From Rhizobiales bacterium 2SD (GTDB lineage: Bacteria; Pseudomonadota; Alphaproteobacteria; Rhizobiales; Beijerinckiaceae), in assembly GCA_005502805.1 (NCBI GenBank), contig SCMY01000009.1, forward strand, positions 178,159 through 242,158: 64,000 bases of DNA, given 5' to 3'. Position numbers and translations under genes: made by a program. Shown here one piece after another: positions 34,044 through 42,188 of the stretch. The notes beneath the pieces were generated by a model. That model was not told the DNA's origin and did not search any database. It saw nothing but the letters and a program-made list of their open reading frames with translations. How positions within the stretch are numbered: position 1 is the stretch's first letter; the number at the start of each line of letters is the position of its first letter.

Positions 34044-36218
34044 TCACTGCTGGTTCTGGCCGGTGAGCAGCGGCGTGATCCGGCGCAGCGTCACGCGCCG
34101 GTTCTCGCGGGAATCGCCTTGCGTCTGCACCTTGAGATATTGCTCGCCATAGCCCTGCGTCGTCAGGTTCTCGGCCGGAATGCCGAAATCGCGGGTCAGG
34201 ATCTCGGCGACCGACTGCGCCCGCCGATCCGACAGCGAGATATTGTCGACGTCGGCGCCGACCGCGTCGGTATGGCCCTCGACCATGAAGACCTCGTTCG
34301 GCGCCCGCTCGACCGCCTGGCGCACCGCCTGCGCGATGACCCGCAGGCGGCCGGCCTGATCGGGCGTGACCGTCCAGGAGCCGGAGTCGAAATTGATCGT
34401 ATCGATGTCGACGCTGCGCATGTGAGCGCGCAGGTCGGGCGAGTAGCGGACCTCGTCGAGCGTATAGCGGCGCGGCACCGGCGCGACCGGCGGGGCGGTG
34501 ATCGTCTCGTAGATCAGCCGCTCGTCGGCGCGCTCGGCGTCGACGATGTAGCGCTCGCGCGGGATGCGCAGCTGCGGCGGCGGCAGCACCACCACCTCCT
34601 CGGCGAAGCGGGCCTGCGGCCCGTCACGGCGGACATTGTCGATGATGACGAACTCGCCGCCGTCGCGTTCGCGCCGCGAGCGGCGGATCAGCCGGCCTTC
34701 GGCATCGGTCACCGTGACGATCTGCGTGCCGTCCGGACGATCATAGACGGTCACCGTCTCCTCGCCGCGCCGTTCGCTGCGAGTGTCGAGGCCGAGATCG
34801 CGGAAACGCTGCGTCTCGTCACGGCGGATGATGACGCGGTCATCGTCGCCGCGGATGATGGTGCGGCCGGGCTCGCGGATGATGGTGACGTCACCCTCGC
34901 GGCGCTCCTCGCGCCGGCTGCGGACATCGTCGAGCCGGTTCGCGCCCTGCGTCGCCATGATGCCGCCGATCGCGGCTGCGCCGAGACCGATCGCGGCCGC
35001 GCCGCCGAGACCGATACCGCCACGGCGGCCCTGCCGGTCAGGCATGGGCTGGCCGGGCACACCAGGTTGACCCGGCTGGATCTGACCAGGAGCCACGCCC
35101 GGTTGCGACAAGGCTCCGGGCTGCTGGCCGGGGACCGGCACAGCCTGCGACGGAGCCGTTCCAGGCTGCTGCGGCACAGCCCCGGGCGCCCGGCCGGCAT
35201 TCGGAGCCACGGGGGGCTGTCCAGGCGCGGGCTGCAGCGGTGCCGCCGGACTGGGCTGGGCCGGAGCCGCCTGCGTGGGCGCAGCGGCGCCGGGCTGAGA
35301 AGGCGCCGTGCCGGACTGTGCCGGAGCCGTGGGTGCACGGCCGGCTGGCGGCACGGCTGACGGCTGAGCCGGCTGTGGCTGGCCGGTCCGCGGCGCAGGG
35401 CCCGGGCCGGGAGCTGCCTGCCCCGGCGTAGACTGGCCCGGAGCCGCCTGGCCGGTCGGACGTGCCGGACCCGATGATGGTTGCGACGGAGCCACCCCGG
35501 ACTGCGGCGCAGCTCCCGGTGACCGGGCTCCACCAGGCGCGGTGGAAGGCTGACCGGGCTGAGGTAGCGCGCTGCCGCCAGGAGCGACCTGTCCAGGCGC
35601 CGGGCGCGGCGCCGCGGGCGAGGCCGGAGCGGTCGCGGGCGGCTGGCCAGGAGCCGTCTGCGAAGGCAGAGGACGGCGCTGGCCGCTATCGCCGGGAACT
35701 CCGGGCGCATTGGGCTGAGCCGATGGCGCACTCGGCCGGGCAGGTGGCGGCTGCGGGGCGATCTGGCCCGGGGCCGGCCGCTGCGGCTGGCTCGGCGTGG
35801 CCGAAGGAGCACGCGGGGCGCCCTGCGGAGCGGGTGGAGCGACCTGGCCGGGCGCCGGCACCGGAGGTGGGGCCGGACGGCGCGGCTGCTCGGGCTCGGC
35901 CCGGTTGGCCGGGGGCGCCGCCTGCGGCGCGGAAGGTGGGCGCGGAGCGCTCGGGGCCGCTCCAGCCGGGCGTTCCGGCGCAGACGGACGAGCGGCCGGC
36001 GGCTGGCCCGGGGCCGGCCGGGCGCCGGGGCGTTCCTGCCCGCCGCGGTCTGGGCGCTCCTGCCCGCCGGAACCGCGCTGGCGGCGCTGATCGGGGCGGT
36101 CGTCATCGCCCGACTGGGCCTGGGCCAGCTGGAGCGATGGAGCGGCGAAACTGCCCTGCGACAGTGCGATGGCGGGGATGAGGGTGCCGAGCAGGAGCAG
36201 GTTTTTCGTGCGCGTCAT
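34044..36218 (-). CDS. OmpA-family protein with long Pro/Ala/Gln-rich region
   Basis: A 724-residue outer-membrane/peptidoglycan-associated protein. Signal peptide MTRTKNLLLLGTLIPAIALSQ; an acidic/basic patch; about 350 residues of Pro/Ala/Gln/Gly-rich low complexity with repeated PGQ and APGQ units; a glycine zipper (IGLGGAAAIGLGAAAIGGI); an acidic and Arg-rich middle; and a C-terminal OmpA domain (about 610-724) with the peptidoglycan-binding pattern GHTDAVGADVDNISLSDRRAQSV. The upstream ATG at 36326 lacks a signal peptide. The layout suits a wall-spanning anchor or a RpmG-like envelope scaffold. The low-complexity repeats are prone to length changes. Confidence 0.85.
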   Translation of the reverse strand: MTRTKNLLLLGTLIPAIALSQGSFAAPSLQLAQAQSGDDDRPDQRRQRGSGGQERPDRGGQERPGARPAPGQPPAARPSAPERPAGAAPSAPRPPSAPQAAPPANRAEPEQPRRPAPPPVPAPGQVAPPAPQGAPRAPSATPSQPQRPAPGQIAPQPPPARPSAPSAQPNAPGVPGDSGQRRPLPSQTAPGQPPATAPASPAAPRPAPGQVAPGGSALPQPGQPSTAPGGARSPGAAPQSGVAPSQPSSGPARPTGQAAPGQSTPGQAAPGPGPAPRTGQPQPAQPSAVPPAGRAPTAPAQSGTAPSQPGAAAPTQAAPAQPSPAAPLQPAPGQPPVAPNAGRAPGAVPQQPGTAPSQAVPVPGQQPGALSQPGVAPGQIQPGQPGVPGQPMPDRQGRRGGIGLGGAAAIGLGAAAIGGIMATQGANRLDDVRSRREERREGDVTIIREPGRTIIRGDDDRVIIRRDETQRFRDLGLDTRSERRGEETVTVYDRPDGTQIVTVTDAEGRLIRRSRRERDGGEFVIIDNVRRDGPQARFAEEVVVLPPPQLRIPRERYIVDAERADERLIYETITAPPVAPVPRRYTLDEVRYSPDLRAHMRSVDIDTINFDSGSWTVTPDQAGRLRVIAQAVRQAVERAPNEVFMVEGHTDAVGADVDNISLSDRRAQSVAEILTRDFGIPAENLTTQGYGEQYLKVQTQGDSRENRRVTLRRITPLLTGQNQQ

Positions 36219-36348
36219 GACATCCGTTTCCAGTTGTTCTTCCGGAGATGAACGCCCCCGCGCCCTGAATTCCGAATGAACCGAAAACGGCCGAAATCGG
36301 GCACGGTTCCGCTGACCCAGCGGCAACCGGCCCGATATTTTGCTGATA

Positions 36349-37242
36349 TCAGAGGCCCGCCTGCGCCTTCACATAGGCCGCGATCTCGGCATGCGTCGCG
36401 AACCAGACGTCGCCCTTCGCCTTGGCGTGGCGGACCAGTTCCTCGAGGAGCCAGAAGCGCGAGCGATAGGTGATGACATGCGGGTGCATGGTCAGCAGGA
36501 AGAGCCCGCCTTCGGCATAAGCGCCGTCGAATTCGCGCTTGAAGATGTCGAAGACGACCTCGGGCGAGGTGTAAGGCCGCAGCGCCTGGAACCGGTTCAT
36601 GTTGAAATAGACGGCGTCGTCGCGGATCCACTCGACCGGCAATTCGACCATGCCGGTCGGCTCGCCCTTCTCGACCAGCTCGTAAGGATCGTCGTCGGCG
36701 AAAAGCGAGGAATCGTAGATCAGGCCGAGCTCGCGCTCGACTGCGAGCGTCACCTCGGAAAAATCCCAGGACGGGGTGCGCATGCCGACCGGCCGGACGC
36801 CGGTGATTGTCTCCAGCGTATCGGCCGAGCGCAGGTGCAGTTCGCGCTCCTGGTCGGGCGGCACCGCGGTGTTGACCTCGTGGATCCAGCCATGCAGGCC
36901 GATCTCATGGCCTTCCGCGACGACGCGGCGCTGCTCGTCGGGATAGAGCAGGGCGGTCACCGCCGGCACGAAGAAGCTCGCCTTGATCTCCTCGCGCGCC
37001 AGCATCGAGAGGATGCGCGGCATGCCGGCGCGGTTGCCGTACTGGCCCCAGGAGAGCCGGCCGACCGATTTGCCGCCATCGCGCAGTTCATTGGTCTCGT
37101 GATCGACGTCGAAGGAGAGCGCCACGGCGCAGCGCGCCCCGCCCGGCCAGGCTTTCGGCTTGAGATTGCGACCGGCACGGACCTGCTCGACCTTGCCGCG
37201 CCAGGTCTCCTCCGGCCATTGCCAGGGGCTCAGTTCGGTCAT
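36349..37242 (-). CDS. Polysaccharide deacetylase (NodB-fold) family protein
   Basis: A 297-residue carbohydrate esterase 4/NodB-type barrel. The catalytic and metal motif SFDVDHE replaces the usual TFDD, and the second motif HGWIHE supplies His ligands; TPSWDFSE and LTMHPHVI follow. Cytoplasmic members of this size include allantoinase-like (PuuE) amidohydrolases, and no signal peptide is present, so a small-molecule amide substrate is more likely than peptidoglycan. It lies 20 nt after the fused transporter ATPase, at the end of the creatininase-dpp operon, which favours the same view. Confidence 0.85.
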   Translation of the reverse strand: MTELSPWQWPEETWRGKVEQVRAGRNLKPKAWPGGARCAVALSFDVDHETNELRDGGKSVGRLSWGQYGNRAGMPRILSMLAREEIKASFFVPAVTALLYPDEQRRVVAEGHEIGLHGWIHEVNTAVPPDQERELHLRSADTLETITGVRPVGMRTPSWDFSEVTLAVERELGLIYDSSLFADDDPYELVEKGEPTGMVELPVEWIRDDAVYFNMNRFQALRPYTSPEVVFDIFKREFDGAYAEGGLFLLTMHPHVITYRSRFWLLEELVRHAKAKGDVWFATHAEIAAYVKAQAGL

Positions 37243-37262
37243 GGCGTCCCTCCTATCGTTGT

Positions 37263-38972
37263 TCAGGCTGCCGCTTCGGGCAGCACCGGCACCGCCGCGA
37301 GCAGCCGCTTGGTGTAGTCGTGCTGCGGGTTGTCATAGACCTGCCCCGCCGGCCCCTCCTCGACGATGCGGCCGCGATACATCACCGCGACCCGGTCGCA
37401 GAGATGCCGGACCACCGAGAGGTCGTGCGAGATGAAGATCAAGGTCAAGCCGAGCTCGGCCCGCAGGCGCATCAGGAGATTGATGATCTGCGCCTGGATC
37501 GAGACGTCGAGCGAGGCGACCGGCTCGTCGCAGACGACGAGGTCGGGCTGCATGGCGAGCGCGCGGGCGATGGCGACGCGCTGGCGCTGGCCGCCGGAGA
37601 ACTGGTGCGGATAGCGCTCGGCGAAGGCCGGATCGAGCCCGACCGCGGCAAGCCAGTCGCGGACGTAAGCCGCGGAGCCGGCCTTGTCGACGAGGCCATG
37701 GGCGAGCGGGCCCTCGGCGATGCTGTCGCTGACGCGCATGCGCGGATTGAGCGAGGCGAACGGGTCCTGGAAGATCGTCTGGACCCGGATGGTCAACTTC
37801 TTCGGCTCGGCGCCAGCGCTCATCACCGGCCTGCCCTCGAAGCGGACAGTCCCCGAGGATGGCGCGTAGATGCCGGCGGCCATGCGCCCGAGCGTCGACT
37901 TGCCCGAGCCGGACTCGCCGACGAGCCCGAGCGCCTCGCCGCGCCGGACGACAAGGCTGACCTCGTCGACCGCCATTACGGCTGGCGGCGGCTGCACGAG
38001 GCCGAGCTTCTGACCGAGGCCGCACAAGGCGCCGGGCCGCGCCTCGAAGCGCTTGCTGACGCGATCGGCGACGAAATAGGGCGCGCCGGGCACCGGCGCG
38101 GCAGCTGTCACCGGTCGGCGGGCTGGCGGGGCTGCATCAGGCACGCCGCCGCCGCGCAGGAGGAATTCGCCGGGTTTGGCGCGCGAAGGCAGCGCGTCGA
38201 GCAGAGCGCGGGTATAGGCGTGCTGCGGGCGCGTCAGCACATCGAGCGTCGGGCCGGCCTCGACGATCTTGCCAAGCCGCATCACCGCGACATGCTGGGC
38301 GATCGAGGCGACGGTGGCGAGATCATGGCTGATCCAGATCAGCGCCGTGCCGAGCTCGGCGACGAGTTCCTTCATCTCGGCCAAAATCTCGGCCTGGATC
38401 GAGACGTCGAGCGCCGTGGTCGGCTCGTCGCAGATGATCAGCTTCGGCCGGTGCAACAGCGCGATCGCGATGGCGACGCGCTGGCGCATGCCGCCGGAGA
38501 GCTGATGCGGATAGAAGTCGACCGTCGCCTCGGGGCGCGGAATGCGGACCTGGGCGAGGCCGGCAATGGCGCGACTGCGGGCCTCCGCTGCTGAGACCTT
38601 CTGATGCGCCTCCAGCGCCAGCCGGATCTGCTCGCCGATGGTCAGGACCGGGTTCAGCGTCATCAGCGGGTCCTGGAAGACCATCGAGACGACGCGGCCA
38701 CGCAGCGTTCGCAATTGGTCGGGCGGCAACCCGACGAGTTCGTGACCTTCGAGCTTCACCGAGCCGCCGGCGACGCGGCCGGGCGGATCGATCAGGCCGA
38801 TGATCGAGAAGCCGGTAACGCTCTTGCCCGACCCGGATTCACCGACGAGCCCCATCACCTCGCCGCGGCGCAGCGAGAAGGAGACGCCATCGACCGCCTT
38901 CACCACGCCGGCGCGGGTGAAGAACTGCGTGGTGAGGTCAGAAACCTCGAGGAGCGGAGCGCCGGCGCTCAT
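37263..38972 (-). CDS. Fused double ABC ATPase of dipeptide transporter (DppD-DppF type)
   Basis: A 569-residue protein with two complete ATPase domains. The first (about 1-260) has Walker A GESGSGKSVTG, signature LSGGMRQRVAIA and Walker B LIICDEPTTALDV. The second (about 300-569) has GESGSGKSTLGR, FSGGQRQRVAIA and LVVCDEPVASLDV. Separate DppD and DppF subunits are normal, so this is a fusion of the two. It starts with ATG overlapping the permease stop (ATGA). It powers uptake through the two permeases upstream, with ligand delivered by the binding protein at 42185. Confidence 0.93.
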   Translation of the reverse strand: MSAGAPLLEVSDLTTQFFTRAGVVKAVDGVSFSLRRGEVMGLVGESGSGKSVTGFSIIGLIDPPGRVAGGSVKLEGHELVGLPPDQLRTLRGRVVSMVFQDPLMTLNPVLTIGEQIRLALEAHQKVSAAEARSRAIAGLAQVRIPRPEATVDFYPHQLSGGMRQRVAIAIALLHRPKLIICDEPTTALDVSIQAEILAEMKELVAELGTALIWISHDLATVASIAQHVAVMRLGKIVEAGPTLDVLTRPQHAYTRALLDALPSRAKPGEFLLRGGGVPDAAPPARRPVTAAAPVPGAPYFVADRVSKRFEARPGALCGLGQKLGLVQPPPAVMAVDEVSLVVRRGEALGLVGESGSGKSTLGRMAAGIYAPSSGTVRFEGRPVMSAGAEPKKLTIRVQTIFQDPFASLNPRMRVSDSIAEGPLAHGLVDKAGSAAYVRDWLAAVGLDPAFAERYPHQFSGGQRQRVAIARALAMQPDLVVCDEPVASLDVSIQAQIINLLMRLRAELGLTLIFISHDLSVVRHLCDRVAVMYRGRIVEEGPAGQVYDNPQHDYTKRLLAAVPVLPEAAA

Positions 38973-39847
38973 CGCTTCAGCCTCGGATTGACCTGGTCGC
39001 GAATCTGGTCGCCGACCAGGTTGATCGCGACGATCAGCAGGATCAAAGCAAGGCCCGGATAGATCGAAATCCAGTAGCGGCCCGACAGCATGTACTGGAA
39101 GCCGTTGGCGATCAGCGAGCCCAGCGACGGTTCGGTCACCGGCAGGCCGACGCCGAGGAAGGAGAGCGTCGCCTCCAGGGCGATGGCGTTGGCGACCTGC
39201 ACGGTCGCGACCACGATCAAGGGTGGCAGGCAGTTCGGCAGGATGTGCCGCCAGATTACCTGGCGCGCCGGCAGCGGGGTCGATAGCGCCGCCTCGACAT
39301 AGTCCTTGCCGCGCTCGGCCGAGGCGGCGCCATGGGCGGTGCGGGCGAAATAGGCGTATTGCGCCGCGACCAGCGCGGCGATCAGCTGCGCCTTGCCCTG
39401 GCCGAGCAGCGCCGAGATCACCAGCGCCAGCAGGATCGCCGGGAAGGCGAGCTGCAGGTCGATGACACGCATGATGAAGGCCTCGCGCCGGCCGCCGAGA
39501 TAGGCGGCGGCGATGCCGAGCGTGACGCCGATGGCGAAGGCGATCGCACCGGCGACCAGCCCCATCTGCAGGGAGATGCGCAGACCGTAGAGGATGGCCG
39601 AGAGCAGGTCGCGCCCCTGCGCATCGGTGCCGAGCCAATGCGTGTAGCCGCCGGAGCCGACATAACCCGGCGGGCGGCGGGCGTCGGAGAGGACGAGATT
39701 GGCGAGGTCGTAAGGGTTCTGCGGCGCGATCAGCGGGGCGAGCAGGGCGACGCCAATCATCAGCACGACGACGACGAGCGCCGCGACGGCGACACGGCTT
39801 TCCCTGAATTCGCTCCAGAAGCGGGCTAGCGGCGAGTCTTTCCGCAT
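38969..39847 (-). CDS. ABC transporter permease, DppC type
   Basis: A 292-residue inner-membrane permease of the oligopeptide/nickel family. Visible: the N-terminal DppC-like cytoplasmic part (MRKDSPLARFWSEFRES), the HWLGTDAQGRDLLSAILYG motif at the start of the transport domain, and the EAA-like ALSTPLPARQVIWRHILPN loop. The start overlaps the DppB-type permease stop by one base. An alternative long frame upstream is spurious. It pairs with the next permease. Confidence 0.92.
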   Translation of the reverse strand: MRKDSPLARFWSEFRESRVAVAALVVVVLMIGVALLAPLIAPQNPYDLANLVLSDARRPPGYVGSGGYTHWLGTDAQGRDLLSAILYGLRISLQMGLVAGAIAFAIGVTLGIAAAYLGGRREAFIMRVIDLQLAFPAILLALVISALLGQGKAQLIAALVAAQYAYFARTAHGAASAERGKDYVEAALSTPLPARQVIWRHILPNCLPPLIVVATVQVANAIALEATLSFLGVGLPVTEPSLGSLIANGFQYMLSGRYWISIYPGLALILLIVAINLVGDQIRDQVNPRLKR

Positions 39848-40818
39848 CACGCCCGTCCCTTCCGCAGGCGCGGATCGAGCGCGAAATAGGTCAGGTCGAC
39901 CAGGAAGTTGATCATGATGAAGACGAAGGCGACCAGCATCAGATAAGCGACCATCACCGGCCGGTCGAGCGACTGGATGGAGTCGATGATCAGCTTGCCG
40001 ATGCCGGGCCAGGAGAAGATCGTCTCGGTGACCACCGCGAAGGCGAGCGTCGAGGCGAATTCCAGGCCGAAGACGGTGACGAGCGGGATCGAGATCAGGC
40101 GCAACACATGCCGGCGCAGGATCACGCCTTCCGAGATGCCTGCGGCGCGGGCGAATTTCACCGTGTCGGTCAGCATCACCTCGCGCGTGCCGGCGCGGGC
40201 CAAACGCGTCATCAAGGCAAGCTTGAAGAAGGCGAGGTTGAGCGCCGGCAGGAAGAGATGCGAGAGGCCGTTCAGCGTCAGGAAGCTCCATTCGACGCCA
40301 AAGAGCTGGGCGGTCTCGCCGCGCCCGCCGGCCGGCAGCCAGGAAAGCTCGACGGCGAAGGTCATGATCAGGACGAGGCCGATCCAGAAGGTCGGCACCG
40401 AGAAGCCGAGGATCGAGAGCGCCATGATCAGCTTGGAGAACGGGCTGTCCGGCCGGTAGCCGGCATAGATCCCAGCGGGAATGCCGATCAGCGCCGCGCC
40501 GAACACCGCAGCGAGCGTCAGCTCCAGCGTCGCCGGCAGGCGCGACAGGATCAGCTCGAGCACCGGCATGCCGAAGACGAAGGAGCGGCCGAAATCGCCA
40601 TGCAGGACGCGGCCGAGGAAGGTGACATACTGCTCCCAGAGCGGCCGATCGAGGCCGTAGCGAGCGATGGTGTCGAGCCTGATGTCCTGGCTGACATCGG
40701 GGCCGATCAGCACGTCGATCGGGTTGCCGATCGCATAGACGCCGACGAAGACCAGCGCCGACATGACCAGCATGACGGCGAGCGCCTGCAGGACGCGCTC
40801 GATGACATGGGTCAGCAT
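39847..40818 (-). CDS. ABC transporter permease, DppB type
   Basis: A 323-residue inner-membrane permease with six hydrophobic segments and family motifs such as YGLDRPLWEQYVTFLGRVLHG, then FGRSFVFGMPVLELILSRLPATLEL, and the AGISEGVILRRHVLRL loop. It is the second gene of the minus-strand operon, 22 nt after the creatininase-family gene. With the DppC-type permease and double ATPase it forms a complete import channel. Confidence 0.92.
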   Translation of the reverse strand: MLTHVIERVLQALAVMLVMSALVFVGVYAIGNPIDVLIGPDVSQDIRLDTIARYGLDRPLWEQYVTFLGRVLHGDFGRSFVFGMPVLELILSRLPATLELTLAAVFGAALIGIPAGIYAGYRPDSPFSKLIMALSILGFSVPTFWIGLVLIMTFAVELSWLPAGGRGETAQLFGVEWSFLTLNGLSHLFLPALNLAFFKLALMTRLARAGTREVMLTDTVKFARAAGISEGVILRRHVLRLISIPLVTVFGLEFASTLAFAVVTETIFSWPGIGKLIIDSIQSLDRPVMVAYLMLVAFVFIMINFLVDLTYFALDPRLRKGRA

Positions 40819-40840
40819 CTATGCCGTCCCATTGCAGAGC

Positions 40841-41542
40841 TCACGGCCAGCTCTCGACCATCACTGCGCGCGTCTCCTCGACGCCGACGGCCCAGAGCGC
40901 CAGCATTTCCTCGTCAGGTCGCTGGTAGCGGCCGTGGAAATTGCCATCGCCGAGGATCTCGCGCTTCCGCTGCGGATTCGCGGCCTGATAGAGCGCGGCG
41001 TCGAAAGGCGGCTTCACCCCTTCCGGCAAGCTCACGCCCTCGAGCCGGGTCCAGGGGAAATTCTCCATCCAAGAGGCATGGGAGGCGGCTGGGTCGACCG
41101 CCTGCACCGCTGCCTGAAAACGCGGGCCGGCCCACCAATTGTGCATCTTGACGCTGGCGTCGGGCCGTCGGCCCATCCACTCGGTCACGGCCGTCATCAC
41201 CGGTGCATTGCCGCCATGGCCGTTGACCAGCACGATCCGGCGGAAGCCGGAGCGATAGACGCCTTCGAGCAGGTCCTCGAGCAGGGCGATGTAAGTCGTC
41301 ATCCTGAGCGAGATGGTGCCGGGATAGGCGGTGAAGCCCGGCGTCATGCCATAAGCCTGCACCGGGAAGACCGGAATGCCGAGCGGTTCGGCCGCCTCCG
41401 CCGCGACACGCTCGGACAGGATCGCGTCGGTGGCGAGGCTCAAATAGGCGTGTTGTTCGACGCAGCCGAGCGGCAGAACGCAGCGATCGTCGCGCTTCGC
41501 CTGATCCTCGATCTGCATCCAGTTCATCCGGGCGACGAGCAC
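40841..41542 (-). CDS. Creatininase-family amidohydrolase (second copy in window)
   Basis: About 233 residues. Motifs: LPLGCVEQHAYLSLATDA, the VNGHGGNAPV loop, and SHASWMENFPW in place of the usual GEVETS, so the third metal-site motif is divergent. I chose the GTG at 41542, which has AAGGATC upstream; the ATG at 41527 is the other candidate. Longer frames overlap the divergent MarR gene and the operator. It heads the operon that contains a complete dipeptide-type transporter and a deacetylase-fold protein, so it probably opens an imported cyclic amide. Confidence 0.83.
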   Translation of the reverse strand: MLVARMNWMQIEDQAKRDDRCVLPLGCVEQHAYLSLATDAILSERVAAEAAEPLGIPVFPVQAYGMTPGFTAYPGTISLRMTTYIALLEDLLEGVYRSGFRRIVLVNGHGGNAPVMTAVTEWMGRRPDASVKMHNWWAGPRFQAAVQAVDPAASHASWMENFPWTRLEGVSLPEGVKPPFDAALYQAANPQRKREILGDGNFHGRYQRPDEEMLALWAVGVEETRAVMVESWP

Positions 41543-41604
41543 GGCCTGATCCTTGCGTTTCGGCGAAACCGCGTCATCCTTGACAGTCGCATCACCGACC
41601 GTCA

Positions 41605-41620
41605 AGTTCCATATGGAACT
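41605..41620. promoter_or_regulatory. Perfect 16-bp palindrome, candidate MarR operator
   Basis: AGTTCCATATGGAACT is self-complementary over its full length. It lies between the divergent creatininase/transporter operon and the MarR regulator. TTGACA at 41580-41585 and its mirror TTGACG at 41605-41600 could be -35 boxes on the two strands. MarR proteins bind such palindromes, so autoregulation and control of both sides is inferred. Confidence 0.65.
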
Positions 41621-41627
41621 AAACTGG

Positions 41628-42188
41628 ATGTCCGAGATGGCACGCGCCCCGACCTCCTTATCCAAGCTTGACCCGGGCCGAGAGACCGCGCTGCGCGAGC
41701 TCGATCCGCTCACGGTGACCAAGCTCTGGGACAATCCCTGCTGGCTGTCGTTCCGGCTCAATTTCATCGCCTTCCGCTTCAACGATCCGGTCTATCGCTG
41801 GATCGAGACGCGCTATGGGCTGGTGCGGCCGGAATTCGTCGCGCTTTACGCCGTCGGACTCAAGGGCGGCGTCGCGGCCAAGAACATCGTCTCCTCCTCC
41901 GGCCTGCCGAAGAACACGCTCTCGCGCGCGATCCAGAAGCTGCTGCAGCGCCGCCTGCTCAAGCGCGAGACCGACCCGGACGATCTGCGCAGCTATGTGC
42001 TGGCGCTGACGCCAGCCGGGCGCGCCATCTTCGACGAGACCATGCCGATGATGGTCGGGCAGCAGAGCGCGATGCTCTCGGTGCTGAGCGAAGCCGAGCA
42101 GAAGCAGCTCTGCGAGCTGATGGACAAGATGGTGATCGCCTCTCCGACCTGGCCTGCCGATCTCGAAACCGAAGGGACCTCAACATGA
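41628..42188 (+). CDS. MarR-family transcriptional regulator
   Basis: About 186 residues from the ATG at 41628; ATG at 41637 is also possible, and ATG at 41613 lies inside the operator palindrome. The winged helix is visible: LKGGVAAKNIVSSSGLPKNTLSRAIQKLLQRRLLKRETDPDDLRS, with DDLRSYVLALTPAG forming the wing. It overlaps the binding-protein gene by 4 nt (ATGA), so regulator and binding protein are co-expressed. A ligand imported by the transporter is the likely inducer, as inference. Confidence 0.88.
   Translation: MSEMARAPTSLSKLDPGRETALRELDPLTVTKLWDNPCWLSFRLNFIAFRFNDPVYRWIETRYGLVRPEFVALYAVGLKGGVAAKNIVSSSGLPKNTLSRAIQKLLQRRLLKRETDPDDLRSYVLALTPAGRAIFDETMPMMVGQQSAMLSVLSEAEQKQLCELMDKMVIASPTWPADLETEGTST

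Noticed and set aside
33960..35360. Plus-strand open frame opposite the OmpA-family gene
   Set aside because: Antisense shadow of a repeat-rich gene with a good signal peptide and terminator.
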